A stretch of DNA of 64,000 nucleotides, from assembly GCF_030063285.1 (NCBI RefSeq), contig NZ_JASISU010000003.1, positions 558,001-622,000 of the forward strand, given 5' to 3'. Position numbers and translations under genes: made by a program. Below, one piece after another: positions 46,316 to 55,649 of this stretch; the first letter of the stretch is position 1, and every line of letters begins with the position of its first letter. This DNA comes from Pseudarthrobacter sp. PS3-L1. Its GTDB lineage: Bacteria > Actinomycetota > Actinomycetes > Actinomycetales > Micrococcaceae. The notes under the pieces are model-generated. The model was not told the DNA's origin, did not search any database, and saw nothing but the letters and a program-made list of their open reading frames with translations.

Positions 46316-47663
46316 CGACGACCGCTTTCCATGGGTCGCGCATTCGCCAATATGCACCGGATAGTCCGCAAATCAAAAATAGAACACCGGCAGCCTGCGG
46401 AAACGACAGGACATCGAAGAATGCGGTAAGCGATGCGCCAGCTGCTACGGCGCCGGCAAACGCTGGTCCCAGATGTCGAAAGAGCGGATCGGCATAGCGA
46501 TGTTGGCCTACTAAGGCTACGGCGAAGCTGGTCACCATAACCCCAATGAGCGCAATAAGGCCCAACGTTCCCATGTCGATGAGGCTAACGAGATACTGAT
46601 TATCAAGAATTCGATATTCCGGGAGGAATGTTCCCAGACCACGTCCGAAGAGCGGCGCCAAATGCCAGAAATCTGCAACCACCGTGTAGCTGTCTGTTCG
46701 AGATTTGAGGCTGGAGTCCTCACCACCAAAGAGGCCGAGTAGGGTGCCGGCCATCCCGGGGACCAGTGCCCAAACGAAAACAAGGAGGACTATTGTGGCA
46801 ATCCCCGCCATCTTCCTCACCTTGGGACTCCACGTTGGTACCAGAATCGCGACTCCGACCACAAGACCAACAATTGCCGAGCGGGATACGGATAAGACTG
46901 TGGCCAACGCTATTGCAGCCACGGGGAACCATCGAACCCATATTCCACGTGGAGCGTCGTTGAGTGCGAGGGTGATGGCCAGAGGGAAGACCATGGACAT
47001 AACGAAGGCGTACTCAAGGGGATTTCTTGCTGTAGCCGAAGGTCGATTAAAGCCCCCCCTGTCCTGGAGAGCCCCAAAGTCGGTGACAGTCAGGCCGGGA
47101 ATGTTAAGTCCGGCAACAAAGGATTGTCCAGTAAAAAATTGGAACAGACCCAACACTGCATAGACTCCGGTAAGAAAACAACAGAACCGAAGGATATCGA
47201 GTAGACGTTTTCGGCTCGGGATGCCGTCGCTGGCTACAGAAAGGATGCTGGCAAAAGCGGCAGCACGGAGGATTCCCAGGTCAAGGGCATTGGCTTCAGC
47301 CTCGGTGAGTGCGCGAGTTGCCCCCGCGGCATAGCTTGCGAGTACAGCGCCGGAGAATATGAACATCGCTGTTCTGACAGGCTGAATACGCATTCTCACG
47401 ACACGCCTAGTTCGCTGGAGGTGGTACCAGCCCCACCAGGGTAGCAAAATCAGGGCGAACAGCGCAGCGGGGGCACCCGCCCCGCCGAGGGCCGCAAAAC
47501 TTCTGTTGGACGGTATGACCAGGAGGATAACCATGTAGAGGATAAGAACGTTGACAGCATCTTTTCCGATGCGGTCATCCGGAATTGCATCCTCCAGCCG
47601 AAGAGGGGCACTGCGCTCCTGCCCACGCTGATTGCTTCCCTGAAACTCAGTTACTTTTGGCAC
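46308..47663 (-). CDS. Wzy-like O-antigen polymerase/ligase family membrane protein
   Basis: 451 aa from GTG at 47663 (AAGGAG 7 nt upstream), overlapping the previous stop by 17 bp. About ten to twelve membrane helices. A large extracytoplasmic loop lies before the last helices, with GGEDSSLKSRTDSYTVVADFWHLAPLFGRGLGTFLPEYRILDNQYLVSLIDMGTLGLI, matching the O-antigen ligase/polymerase superfamily: the RxxSY and FGRGLGTF region and the conserved DNQYL. It probably polymerises repeat units on the outer face of the membrane. Confidence 0.85.
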   Translation of the reverse strand: MPKVTEFQGSNQRGQERSAPLRLEDAIPDDRIGKDAVNVLILYMVILLVIPSNRSFAALGGAGAPAALFALILLPWWGWYHLQRTRRVVRMRIQPVRTAMFIFSGAVLASYAAGATRALTEAEANALDLGILRAAAFASILSVASDGIPSRKRLLDILRFCCFLTGVYAVLGLFQFFTGQSFVAGLNIPGLTVTDFGALQDRGGFNRPSATARNPLEYAFVMSMVFPLAITLALNDAPRGIWVRWFPVAAIALATVLSVSRSAIVGLVVGVAILVPTWSPKVRKMAGIATIVLLVFVWALVPGMAGTLLGLFGGEDSSLKSRTDSYTVVADFWHLAPLFGRGLGTFLPEYRILDNQYLVSLIDMGTLGLIALIGVMVTSFAVALVGQHRYADPLFRHLGPAFAGAVAAGASLTAFFDVLSFPQAAGVLFLICGLSGAYWRMRDPWKAVVDA

Positions 47664-48429
47664 CAACAGACTCCTTCTGCTTCGAATGGCCCGAAGCGGG
47701 AGCGTGGGGTTGCGATTCCTTACCTGCGTCATCACTTTCAGCATGAGGACTTTTGGGGGTGCTAGTCCGATCTCGACGACTTTTTGTGCCCCGACGGCCA
47801 GGGTGGGACCGTGTGGGACTCGCACGCCTATTTCCGCGGCGAATAAGGAGACGGTCTAATAGCCCAGTGAGCATGAGGGACGCAGCACCTCCGAATGCGA
47901 TGACTGCCAAGAGCGCTCTAGTTCTTGTCCCGTTGGTCACTGTCACGGTTTCGTCCTGCGCGAGAGACATCGAACTTATGCGTGCTGAAGATTCGAGCGA
48001 CAGGGAGTCCTGGAGGTCGGCGAGAGTGGTGGGAACTGCGGAAACCACGCTCTGCAGTGTTCCGAGAGTATCTGCTTCAGAAGCCCCGGATACAGAGATC
48101 AGAATGATGGGTCCATTGGTACTTGAATCTCGCGCTGTTGAGTAGGACGCTTCTGGGAATGAGGACTCAATAGTCTCGCGTACTGCGGGTGAATTCAGCT
48201 TTACGGTGAGTACCCCCAATGCCTGCTCAAGTCCTCCCATGTAGAGAAATGGATTATCACCGGAAATTACGGCAGTGGGGGGCGGGATGAGGGCAACACT
48301 CGCAGTTGCCTCGTATTTGACCGGCACTTCGCTGTAGACAAGCGTCGCAAGGATTGCCGTGATTATGATCCCAGACAGCACAAAGTACCATCGCCTGAGT
48401 ACGCTGGTATATAAGTCGCGCAGAAACAT
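47647..48429 (-). CDS. Wzz/capsular chain-length determinant-like protein
   Basis: 260 aa. FLRDLYTSVLRRWYFVLSGIIITAILATLVYSEVPVKYEATASVALIPPP is a typical Wzz start: a helix followed by an outer domain. A second helix is at about 170-190 (RALLAVIAFGGAASLMLTGLL). It ends in a cytosolic tail of about 65 residues rich in Arg, Ser, His and Lys with no Walker motifs, so this is not a fused tyrosine kinase. The ATG at 48429 has AAGGGAA upstream. Its stop lies within the wzy gene start region, a 17-bp overlap. Confidence 0.78.
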   Translation of the reverse strand: MFLRDLYTSVLRRWYFVLSGIIITAILATLVYSEVPVKYEATASVALIPPPTAVISGDNPFLYMGGLEQALGVLTVKLNSPAVRETIESSFPEASYSTARDSSTNGPIILISVSGASEADTLGTLQSVVSAVPTTLADLQDSLSLESSARISSMSLAQDETVTVTNGTRTRALLAVIAFGGAASLMLTGLLDRLLIRRGNRRASPTRSHPGRRGTKSRRDRTSTPKSPHAESDDAGKESQPHAPASGHSKQKESVGAKSN

Positions 48430-48445
48430 GGAATGGTTCCCTTCG

Positions 48446-49363
48446 CTATCTGCTAGTGGGATTGGCGTTGGACTGGGCGTTCGACTTCGAAAAGTACTTG
48501 AAATTAATTTTTCGGTTCATAGTTGATTTGATCCGGTCCAGTCCCCCGCGTCCAAAGACAACTAAAATAGTGGCCTTAGTAACGGCCCGCCCACTTTCGC
48601 GAATCGACCGGAATGGTCGAAGTGCCAGTCTTTCGATGAGTATTTCCGCTCTACTCGGTCTGCGCGCATCATCAAGTAGTTCGCCGAAGCTGGAAACGAA
48701 AGCCTTAGGATCGACTCTCGTCCCCCGGACTCTATTGCTTACATTCAAATCGTGGACAACTTGAAGCCACGCGGGGGTGCCTGAAATTTCCCTAGCTGGC
48801 ATCGACTTCCCTAACTGGTTATGCCAGTCAGCCCAGCACGTCTCTGGGCCGTCCCACGTCTCCCTGACTGAACAGAACGCGTTCGCCCGATCCGTACGGA
48901 GGAAAAGTTTGTTGCCTGAAAGGATCAGGCCGCGGGTCAAGTATATTGCTGTTCGACTTCCGTCCATTGGGACAGTGTGGAGTTGTTCCACAAATGTTGA
49001 CGCTAACCCGTCGTCGTTGTCAAGATTGGTTGTCATTAGATGATCCTTCTGTGAACCAACCAAGTTTCGAATATCAGCCACTAGGTCCTCATTGCTGACC
49101 TCTGCGCGATATATTGCCTTGAAAGCATTTCCGGTACTAAGTTCCTCCATGCGGCGCTTCAGCCAGGTTGGACTTTCGGGATCGAGGTAAATTATCCAAA
49201 AGAAGTCTGAATTTGTCTGAGCCAACACAGATGGTAGGCAATATCGTTCGAAGAGTTGGATTCTATCTCGCAGCCATCCTTCCTTGGCACGGATGAGGCT
49301 TTCCGAGCCAATGGATGGAAGATTGAAGCGTGTCAAAATGACATGATCAACGGGACTATTCAT
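48446..49363 (-). CDS. Putative rhamnosyltransferase-like glycosyltransferase
   Basis: 305 aa. The opening DHVILTRFNLPS and the motif HLMTTNLDNDDGL (DxDD-like metal site), along with SDFFWIIYLDPESPTWLKRRMEEL, fit the putative-rhamnosyl-transferase family. The sugar donor is unproven. It has no membrane helix. The start ATG overlaps the lipoprotein stop by 4 bp. The base composition is visibly AT-richer than the flanking genes, as in its neighbour. Confidence 0.7.
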   Translation of the reverse strand: MNSPVDHVILTRFNLPSIGSESLIRAKEGWLRDRIQLFERYCLPSVLAQTNSDFFWIIYLDPESPTWLKRRMEELSTGNAFKAIYRAEVSNEDLVADIRNLVGSQKDHLMTTNLDNDDGLASTFVEQLHTVPMDGSRTAIYLTRGLILSGNKLFLRTDRANAFCSVRETWDGPETCWADWHNQLGKSMPAREISGTPAWLQVVHDLNVSNRVRGTRVDPKAFVSSFGELLDDARRPSRAEILIERLALRPFRSIRESGRAVTKATILVVFGRGGLDRIKSTMNRKINFKYFSKSNAQSNANPTSR

Positions 49364-50649
49364 AGTGCGACCCTGTAAATGTGGTAGGCATATTCATCGC
49401 TGAAAGAGTCTGTAAATGAACCCGATTCGCCAATGTGAACGGAACGATTTTCAAAGAGCACATCCGCAGACCGTCCTCGAATGCTGTCCGGAAGAGCCAA
49501 GGTTCTTTCACCTGGGTCAGAACTTCCGTCCAACATGGAAAAGATGTACGCGTAACCATCCCGAGATTTAAGCATCGTTTCTAGGCCATCCCCAAAGGTG
49601 TATGAAAAGGACTGCGTATTTAGGATTGGAGCAAGTTCTCTTATCTTTGAATTTACTTCCTTGAGCGCATCCATTTGTGTGGTGCCACAGAAACCGGCCG
49701 TAATTTGGGACAGACGAAGGATGCTCCCCCCGCCGCACGGCCCGCTAAGGCTCTGGTTGAAGTAGATGATGCCACGCGCTTCGTTGATAATGGAGCTCAT
49801 CACGGCTCCCTGTAGTTCACCAGCTTGGATGTTAGCTTGAAATGGCCCTTCGCCTGGACCTCCATTGAGATTTTCAACAAATTGCCAAATGGGCTGTAGC
49901 TTTCCATCAGCTGAATCCTGCTGTCGTAATGCTTTAACCGACTTCCCGTAACTGGAAGCAGTTCTGCACCTCTGTTCGTCTATCGGAACTATATGGGTGT
50001 TCTGATACGGTTTCAGGTCGCAGTACGGTATCGAGTACCAGTACATATCCAGGGATACAGCATCCGTGTAGTCATTCACATATGCTTGGGCGTCGGTTTG
50101 GTCCATGTACTTACTGATCACCATCTGAGTGAAGTTGGCATAAGCAAAGTTTCCTTCCGGTACCGCTTTGGACAGCTTTTCGAGATGCTGCCTGCCGTCA
50201 GATGGACTGAATCTACCGTCTACTTCATCGTCCAAGAGCGAACCCACCCAATTGCGGCTTTCTGAGGTAAACGAGTCGTTCAATGCCCCCCCAATCCAGA
50301 AAAGATCGTTGTCCTCGAACAAAGAATATGGAGTTGTATCTGCCATCCCCATATAGGTGTTGATGCCGTGGTCTTTGTCATACATTGCTTCTTCATCGCT
50401 ACTGATGCCGTTGTACCAGATGCCGATAGGAAAGAACGTTGGATCAGCCCAACCGGCGCCGTTCGCTTTGGCAAAAGACTTCCAGTAATCTGGCCCGCCT
50501 TCCCACGGGATTCTCGGCAGATCCAAATCGTGGTTCGAGGCTGACGCTAGCGACGAAGTCGCTTCGTTGGTACACGCTGTTGAACCCAGAATGATGCCCA
50601 CCGCCGACGTCAAAGCCAATACGGAATTTTTAACCGTTACGGTTCTCAT
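49360..50649 (-). CDS. Secreted lipoprotein, glycoside-hydrolase-like
   Basis: 429 aa. The signal peptide SVLALTSAVGIILGSTACTNEATS has a lipobox (STAC) with Cys at about 26, so it should be lipid-anchored outside the membrane. The rest looks like a TIM-barrel glycosidase: FFPIGIWYNGISSDEEAMYDKDHGINTYMGM, GSLLDDEVDGRF, AVSLDMYWYSIPY, then SIINEARGIIYFNQSLSG and a C-terminal beta-sandwich. No family can be named with certainty. In the operon it may trim, release or bind the polymer. It overlaps both neighbours by 4 bp. Confidence 0.65.
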   Translation of the reverse strand: MRTVTVKNSVLALTSAVGIILGSTACTNEATSSLASASNHDLDLPRIPWEGGPDYWKSFAKANGAGWADPTFFPIGIWYNGISSDEEAMYDKDHGINTYMGMADTTPYSLFEDNDLFWIGGALNDSFTSESRNWVGSLLDDEVDGRFSPSDGRQHLEKLSKAVPEGNFAYANFTQMVISKYMDQTDAQAYVNDYTDAVSLDMYWYSIPYCDLKPYQNTHIVPIDEQRCRTASSYGKSVKALRQQDSADGKLQPIWQFVENLNGGPGEGPFQANIQAGELQGAVMSSIINEARGIIYFNQSLSGPCGGGSILRLSQITAGFCGTTQMDALKEVNSKIRELAPILNTQSFSYTFGDGLETMLKSRDGYAYIFSMLDGSSDPGERTLALPDSIRGRSADVLFENRSVHIGESGSFTDSFSDEYAYHIYRVAL

Positions 50650-51785
50650 GGAAACACGTCATCGATCAATTTGAGAAGGCCCGCAGAGCGAGCCTGCCAG
50701 GTGTGTTGGGCGGCGAATCTTTTGCGATCACTTTCACGCGTGGGATTCGGACTCGCCTCAAGAACTGCTTGGACTTTCTGGGAAAATTCCTGGGCTGTGG
50801 CGCCTATAGATACCAGATCGGTGTCCAACCATTGAACTGCCGGAAGGTCCGTCGCTACTACCGGTATTCCCGCGGCGAGGTAGTCAAGCGTTTTTAATGG
50901 AAAACTTGACCGGTTGAACTCGTTGTCTGCGTAGGGTGTCAATCCCACGCCAGCAGCGGCTAGGTGCGGACCGAGATCTGAAGCCGGCAAGGTACCGAGC
51001 CATGTGACTTTAGGCGAGGCCAGGAAATCGTCCAGCCGTTGCCCGAGCCTAGGGTCACGATCTGTGCGTGGGCCTATGACAGTGATGGGGGTGCCAGTTG
51101 AGAGCACTGCTTCGAGTACGTCCATATCCAGACGCTCGTTGAGCTGTCCGATAAGTGCAGCGGAACGAGTTCGTTGTACGCTTGGCCCTGATTCTGTCGT
51201 GGCTGCCCTGCATCCGTTAGGGATGACCTCTACAGCAGCTCCGGCAGGTGCTAGGGCAGCTACGGCGGCCGCGAGATATGGGGAAACTGCTGCCACAATT
51301 TTGGCTGAGGCCAGATTTTGATCCAGGATTCCCGCTATCCGACGTTTGGATAATCCCATCATTGATGCGCCTGACAGCCAGTCATCCGTTACGTAGAGCA
51401 CATTCACTCCACTATTTTTCATGGGAAATTCTGAGATTGGTGAAGAGAGAATCGTTGCAGTAGGCACGGCACTAACCGCCTTGAGTGCTGACCGAATCGC
51501 CATGCGCTGCAACTTACCAGCGACACGCGAAAAGCCTCGACGTGTAAAGAACGGTATCGAGAGGGAGCGTAGAACCGTAATGCCAGTTTCCACTTCGGTG
51601 ACAGCCCAGGGGTGTCGCAATGAAAGACCATTTCGTGACGAAAAATGGTGGAGTGGAAGCGGAGGATCGACCCAGAGAACACGTTCGACTCCGGAGATTG
51701 CCGTCGCCAGGTGGTAATCCGTCCCGCGAATGTCATCCCATCTGCTGCCCGGAACATACATCACGACGCCGTGTGGTGCGCTCAT
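50646..51785 (-). CDS. GT4-like glycosyltransferase (A)
   Basis: 379 aa, GT-B fold. SAPHGVVMYVPGSRWDDIRGTDYHLATAI starts the acceptor half. The nucleotide-sugar half contains LIGQLNERLDMDVLEAVLSTGTPITVIGPR, LTPYADNEFNRSSFPLKTLDYLAAGIPVVATDLPAV and KRFAAQHTWQARSAGLLKLI. No membrane helix. Donor sugar unknown. It overlaps the upstream glycosyltransferase gene and the downstream lipoprotein by 4 bp each. Confidence 0.82.
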   Translation of the reverse strand: MSAPHGVVMYVPGSRWDDIRGTDYHLATAISGVERVLWVDPPLPLHHFSSRNGLSLRHPWAVTEVETGITVLRSLSIPFFTRRGFSRVAGKLQRMAIRSALKAVSAVPTATILSSPISEFPMKNSGVNVLYVTDDWLSGASMMGLSKRRIAGILDQNLASAKIVAAVSPYLAAAVAALAPAGAAVEVIPNGCRAATTESGPSVQRTRSAALIGQLNERLDMDVLEAVLSTGTPITVIGPRTDRDPRLGQRLDDFLASPKVTWLGTLPASDLGPHLAAAGVGLTPYADNEFNRSSFPLKTLDYLAAGIPVVATDLPAVQWLDTDLVSIGATAQEFSQKVQAVLEASPNPTRESDRKRFAAQHTWQARSAGLLKLIDDVFP

Positions 51786-53056
51786 GTGCGGACTTCCTTC
51801 ATCTGCGTGCCTTTGGAATGCCTGGGTCCAGAAATCGACTGTACGGGTCGGGCATTGAAGTCATCCATGGCGATTTTTCCCACTAGCCCGCGCAGTCGAC
51901 GATCTGCCTGATAGGCAATAAAACGACCCACGGCTCCCGTGTCGGCCATAACCTGATGACGGGATGGTGCTTCGATTGCGCGCTGGTAAAAGTCTTCCTG
52001 AACCTCGGCCGCCCGTGCCAAGGAGAATCTTGCTTGGACAGTCTTGAGCCCAAATTCACCGAGAGTTGTCATACGTTCCGTGTCGGACGATATTTCGCGC
52101 ACGATGCTGGCCAGGTTCTGGGCTCCCCAGGGCACTCCGGTTCCCGTGCCGTACCAGCCCTGTTGCAGGAAGGTCGGCAGGGATTCCGGTGTCAGGAGTT
52201 TCCAGAATCCTCGTTGGCCCTGCACGATCAGCGGTTTTGCGAATGCAAGTGCGCGAAGGGCTGATCCGCCCATTCCGAGGGAAATGTCAGCCACAGCATA
52301 CGCGGCACGGGGATCAGGAAGTTCGCCGGTGAGTATCACCGTATTTTGCCCACTTGCGTGGTTTACGTTCCTGGCAGCTTCTTGGACTGTGGTGCGCGCC
52401 GTGCCATCGCCAACGATGACGAGCTGAACCGGGAATTCCCCGGTGAGCTCGCCCGCTACCTGGATTGCGGCCAGAATCCCCTCAAGTTTGAGTTCGTCCG
52501 CCAGTCTGGTCACCATTCCAAGGACCAGCGAGTTTGACTGAATTCCCCATTGTTGACGGAAACCCTCAGTGTCGAGGTGAACGTCTGGATTATTCAGTTC
52601 GAGATCCACTGGCGGTTCGAGTAGTTCAACGCTTGTGCGACCGAAAGCGTGTTCCGCGGCGAGGATATCCGCTGTTCCCACCATGAGTGGCATTGACTTG
52701 GGTACGAAGGGCGCCACGGCCATGGACATGATCGTCCCAACTGCGGCTGCGTTGGATTTCCTTGCAGCGAGGAGGCACTCTAGCGCAGGGGGCCACTCGT
52801 AGCCGTGCAGGATGTCGATGCCGCGGGCTTTTGAAAGGTCAGTCAGTGATCTGACAATTGCTGGAGTAGGGCGGATCCAGGGCTCCGGCGCTTCGATGAA
52901 TTCCAGGCCAAGACGATCAATGTGTTCAACGAGGGGACCCGGACGGCCCAAAATGACGACGTCGTGGCCACGCCTCTGCACTGCGGCGGCAATTTCGATG
53001 GCGTTGAGCTGGCTTCCGCCAATTCCAAGATCATGGGGATAGACGACGATTTTCAT
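51782..53056 (-). CDS. GT4 family glycosyltransferase (B)
   Basis: 424 aa from ATG at 53056, which overlaps the flippase stop by 4 bp; an in-frame stretch upstream is not part of the gene. MKIVVYPHDLGIGGSQLNAIEIAAAVQRRGHDVVILG is the standard GT4 start. VTRLADELKLEGILAAIQVAGEL, VIVGDGTA and GELPDPRAAYAVADISLGMGGSALRALAFAKPLIV are the sugar-nucleotide side. Cytosolic transfer to the lipid-linked repeat unit is likely; specificity unknown. Confidence 0.85.
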   Translation of the reverse strand: MKIVVYPHDLGIGGSQLNAIEIAAAVQRRGHDVVILGRPGPLVEHIDRLGLEFIEAPEPWIRPTPAIVRSLTDLSKARGIDILHGYEWPPALECLLAARKSNAAAVGTIMSMAVAPFVPKSMPLMVGTADILAAEHAFGRTSVELLEPPVDLELNNPDVHLDTEGFRQQWGIQSNSLVLGMVTRLADELKLEGILAAIQVAGELTGEFPVQLVIVGDGTARTTVQEAARNVNHASGQNTVILTGELPDPRAAYAVADISLGMGGSALRALAFAKPLIVQGQRGFWKLLTPESLPTFLQQGWYGTGTGVPWGAQNLASIVREISSDTERMTTLGEFGLKTVQARFSLARAAEVQEDFYQRAIEAPSRHQVMADTGAVGRFIAYQADRRLRGLVGKIAMDDFNARPVQSISGPRHSKGTQMKEVRT

Positions 53057-54516
53057 CGGGCAAGCTCCACTTCGGCTGCAGGGGTAGCCGCACCGATGGT
53101 CCGGAGGGCCTTGAGAGTGTCGCGTCGGAGCCATAGCAATCCAGCCGTGACGGCGCTGGCAGTCATTCCGCCTGCAGCCAAGGCCCAGAATGGGACGGTA
53201 ATCCAGTGGGCGAATCCCCACGACAGTGCGCCTACGGGGAGCGCTGCCGCCAGCGGCAGTCCGATGACCCTGACAATACTGTTCAGGTCAACACCGGTTC
53301 TCCGCAGTTGCCACAGATAGAGCGGAAGAACGACGACGGCCGTCACTATTGCCTGCGCCGCAGCGAGGCCCGGGACGCCAAACCAGGTGGCGCCAGCAAT
53401 CAGCGCTGGCACCAGAATGATCAGGCTACCTGCCTGAATTGCGAAAACAGTTCCGGATTTTCCCAGGACTACTACGAAGTCATAGGCAAGGTCGCAGAAG
53501 ACCTTGCAGGTTGCAGCGAGGACCAGCCAGGACAATGCTGTGGCCGCCGGTAGCCAGGCGTCGCCGTAGACAAATCCGACCAGCGGCACGGCGCCACCGG
53601 CAAGGAAAAGGACGATAGGGAGGGTAACGCAGGCCAGGATCGAGACGATTGCCGCAAGCGCCGTACCCATTGCTGGCCGATCGTGCTGCAACGAGGAGAA
53701 AGCGGCAGGAGCAACCCGACGAAGCGGCTGGGCAAGGATACTGACTGGCCAGTTCGACAGGTTGAAGGCCAGCACATAAAACCCCAGTGCGGTGGTCCCC
53801 AAAATCGTGCCGGCCGTCAGTTGATCGCCGTAGCTCAGGGCGAAAAAGATGATGCTGGTCCCTGCCAGGGGCAAGCCGAAGCGCAGGAGCGGAACAAGGA
53901 ATTCCCGGTCGAGTCCAAAACGGTACGGCATTGGTGAAGCCCTAAGAAACATGACGGCGGAGATCAGGCTTCCCGCCACGCGTCCGACTGCCAGAGCCAT
54001 TGCGCCCACTCCGGCAAGGGCCAGGCCCACGGAAAGGATCGCCCCTACCCAAACATTGATCTGGTCAATGCCCATTCGGGTTTTTTCCCGAAAATCGCGT
54101 TGCAGCAGCGCTGCCGGCGAAGCAACGATCCCGTTGATGAAAACACTGATAATCAAGATGCGGATGACATCGGTAGCACCTGGATCGCCCACGGCAGCTG
54201 TGAAGACCGGGGCCAGGAACACGGCCAGTGTGCAAAAGAACGCACTGCCAAGAACCGAAATGGTATTAACTGTTGGCACAATTCGTGCAGGATCGCCTGG
54301 CCACCTGACGATGGCCAGCGATACGCCGAGTTCGTTGAAGCTCAGGATGGCCATGAGAGCCACAAGTGCGACAGCGAATGTACCGAACGACTCGGGACCA
54401 AGCACCCTCGCGAGCACAATGCCGATTCCCAGCGTGCCGACACGGGATACAACCGTGTTCAGCACGCTCCAGGCAAAGGCATTCGATGCGCCTGCACGGT
54501 GGGTCGGAACCGTCAT
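53053..54516 (-). CDS. Oligosaccharide flippase (Wzx-like)
   Basis: 487 aa from ATG at 54516, twelve to fourteen membrane helices. FAWSVLNTVVSRVGTLGIGIVLARVLGPESFGTFAVAL is the MOP/PST flippase start; LLRFGLPLAGTSIIFFALSYGDQLTAGTILG marks the middle repeat. It flips the polyprenyl-linked repeat unit outward, feeding Wzy polymerisation. Start and stop overlap the neighbouring genes by 4 bp. Confidence 0.88.
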   Translation of the reverse strand: MTVPTHRAGASNAFAWSVLNTVVSRVGTLGIGIVLARVLGPESFGTFAVALVALMAILSFNELGVSLAIVRWPGDPARIVPTVNTISVLGSAFFCTLAVFLAPVFTAAVGDPGATDVIRILIISVFINGIVASPAALLQRDFREKTRMGIDQINVWVGAILSVGLALAGVGAMALAVGRVAGSLISAVMFLRASPMPYRFGLDREFLVPLLRFGLPLAGTSIIFFALSYGDQLTAGTILGTTALGFYVLAFNLSNWPVSILAQPLRRVAPAAFSSLQHDRPAMGTALAAIVSILACVTLPIVLFLAGGAVPLVGFVYGDAWLPAATALSWLVLAATCKVFCDLAYDFVVVLGKSGTVFAIQAGSLIILVPALIAGATWFGVPGLAAAQAIVTAVVVLPLYLWQLRRTGVDLNSIVRVIGLPLAAALPVGALSWGFAHWITVPFWALAAGGMTASAVTAGLLWLRRDTLKALRTIGAATPAAEVELAR

Positions 54517-55649
54517 GACTGTCCCAGCGCCCATTCGAGTTGTTCAGCCACATACTCCTGCTGGACCACTGTGATGTGCGGGAATAGCGGAAGCGACAGG
54601 ATTCGGCCAGCAGCTGCTTCGGCGACTGGAAAGCTTCCAGGTGTGTGGCTGGCGTAGGCACCACTGCGGTGGACGGGAACCGGATAGTGGATGCCTGCTT
54701 GGACTCCGACTGAATGCAGGCGCTCGAGCACTGAGTCGCGGTCATTGACTCGAACCACGTAGAGGTGCCAGACGTCAACGTTTCCAGGTGCCTCGGTGGG
54801 AAGTTCGACGCCGGACAACCCGTTCAAGAGAGTTGTGTAACGGGTCGCAGCATCACGTCGTCGCTGATTCCAGTCAGCGAGTTTTTTCAGTTTCGCCTTG
54901 AGGACCACGGCTTGCACGGTATCCAACCGGGAGTTCATGCCAATCGCGTCATGGCGGTACTTGTGGGCGCTGCCGTGGGCCCCCAAAAGTCGCACGCGGG
55001 CGGCTACATCTTCATCATCGGTGAGAACGCCGCCAGCATCGCCTGCGGCCCCCAGATTCTTCCCTGGGTAGAAGCTGGTGCCTGCCGCAAGTCCGAATGT
55101 TCCTGCTGATTTACCATGCCGGGTGGCTCCTTGCGACTGTGCGGCATCCTCGATAATCACGGAACCACTGAAATCCGCTAGCGGCTGGAGGCGTTCCATG
55201 AAGGCTGTCTGTCCAAAAAGGTGGACAGGAACGATCGCCTGGGTGCGGGGGGTAAGTGCGTCCGCAACGGCATCGGGGTCGATGAGCAGATACTCAGGGT
55301 CGACGTCGACGGGTACCGGGTTCGCCCCGATGCGGCTGACCGCCTCTGCGGTAGCAATGAATGTGTTGGCCGGGAGGATAACCTCACCGCCGGCGGTGAC
55401 GCCGCCGGCGCGAAGGGCTAGTTCCAGGGCATCAGTTCCATTCGCTACGCCCACGCAGTGTTGGGAGCCGATGAATCCTGCATATGCCTGTTCGAATTCC
55501 TGCACTGCTGAGCCACCAATAAAGGATGCTCGGGTGAAAACGTCGCCGAGCTCGGCCATCACTTCCTCGTGGACCTCCACCTGCTGGGCTGCCAGGTCGA
55601 CCAGCGGAACACTTTGGTGTTCAGTGATGGTTCGGGTTCCTGTGCTCAT
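54513..55649 (-). CDS. DegT/DnrJ/EryC1-type sugar aminotransferase (2)
   Basis: 378 aa from ATG at 55649, overlapping the acyltransferase stop by 4 bp. PLP aminotransferase fold I: GVANGTDALELALRA, VILPANTFIATAEAV, VPVHLFGQ, IIEDAAQSQGA, and the PLP lysine in TSFYPGKNLGAAGDAG; GMNSRLDTVQAVVLKAKL and HLYVVRVNDRDSVLERLHSVGVQAGIHYPVPVH complete it. It probably makes a 3- or 4-amino sugar nucleotide. Confidence 0.9.
   Translation of the reverse strand: MSTGTRTITEHQSVPLVDLAAQQVEVHEEVMAELGDVFTRASFIGGSAVQEFEQAYAGFIGSQHCVGVANGTDALELALRAGGVTAGGEVILPANTFIATAEAVSRIGANPVPVDVDPEYLLIDPDAVADALTPRTQAIVPVHLFGQTAFMERLQPLADFSGSVIIEDAAQSQGATRHGKSAGTFGLAAGTSFYPGKNLGAAGDAGGVLTDDEDVAARVRLLGAHGSAHKYRHDAIGMNSRLDTVQAVVLKAKLKKLADWNQRRRDAATRYTTLLNGLSGVELPTEAPGNVDVWHLYVVRVNDRDSVLERLHSVGVQAGIHYPVPVHRSGAYASHTPGSFPVAEAAAGRILSLPLFPHITVVQQEYVAEQLEWALGQS

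Noticed and set aside
47647..48429. Fused tyrosine kinase in the first Wzz-like protein
   Set aside because: The C-terminal tail is basic and Ser/His-rich with no Walker A or B motif.
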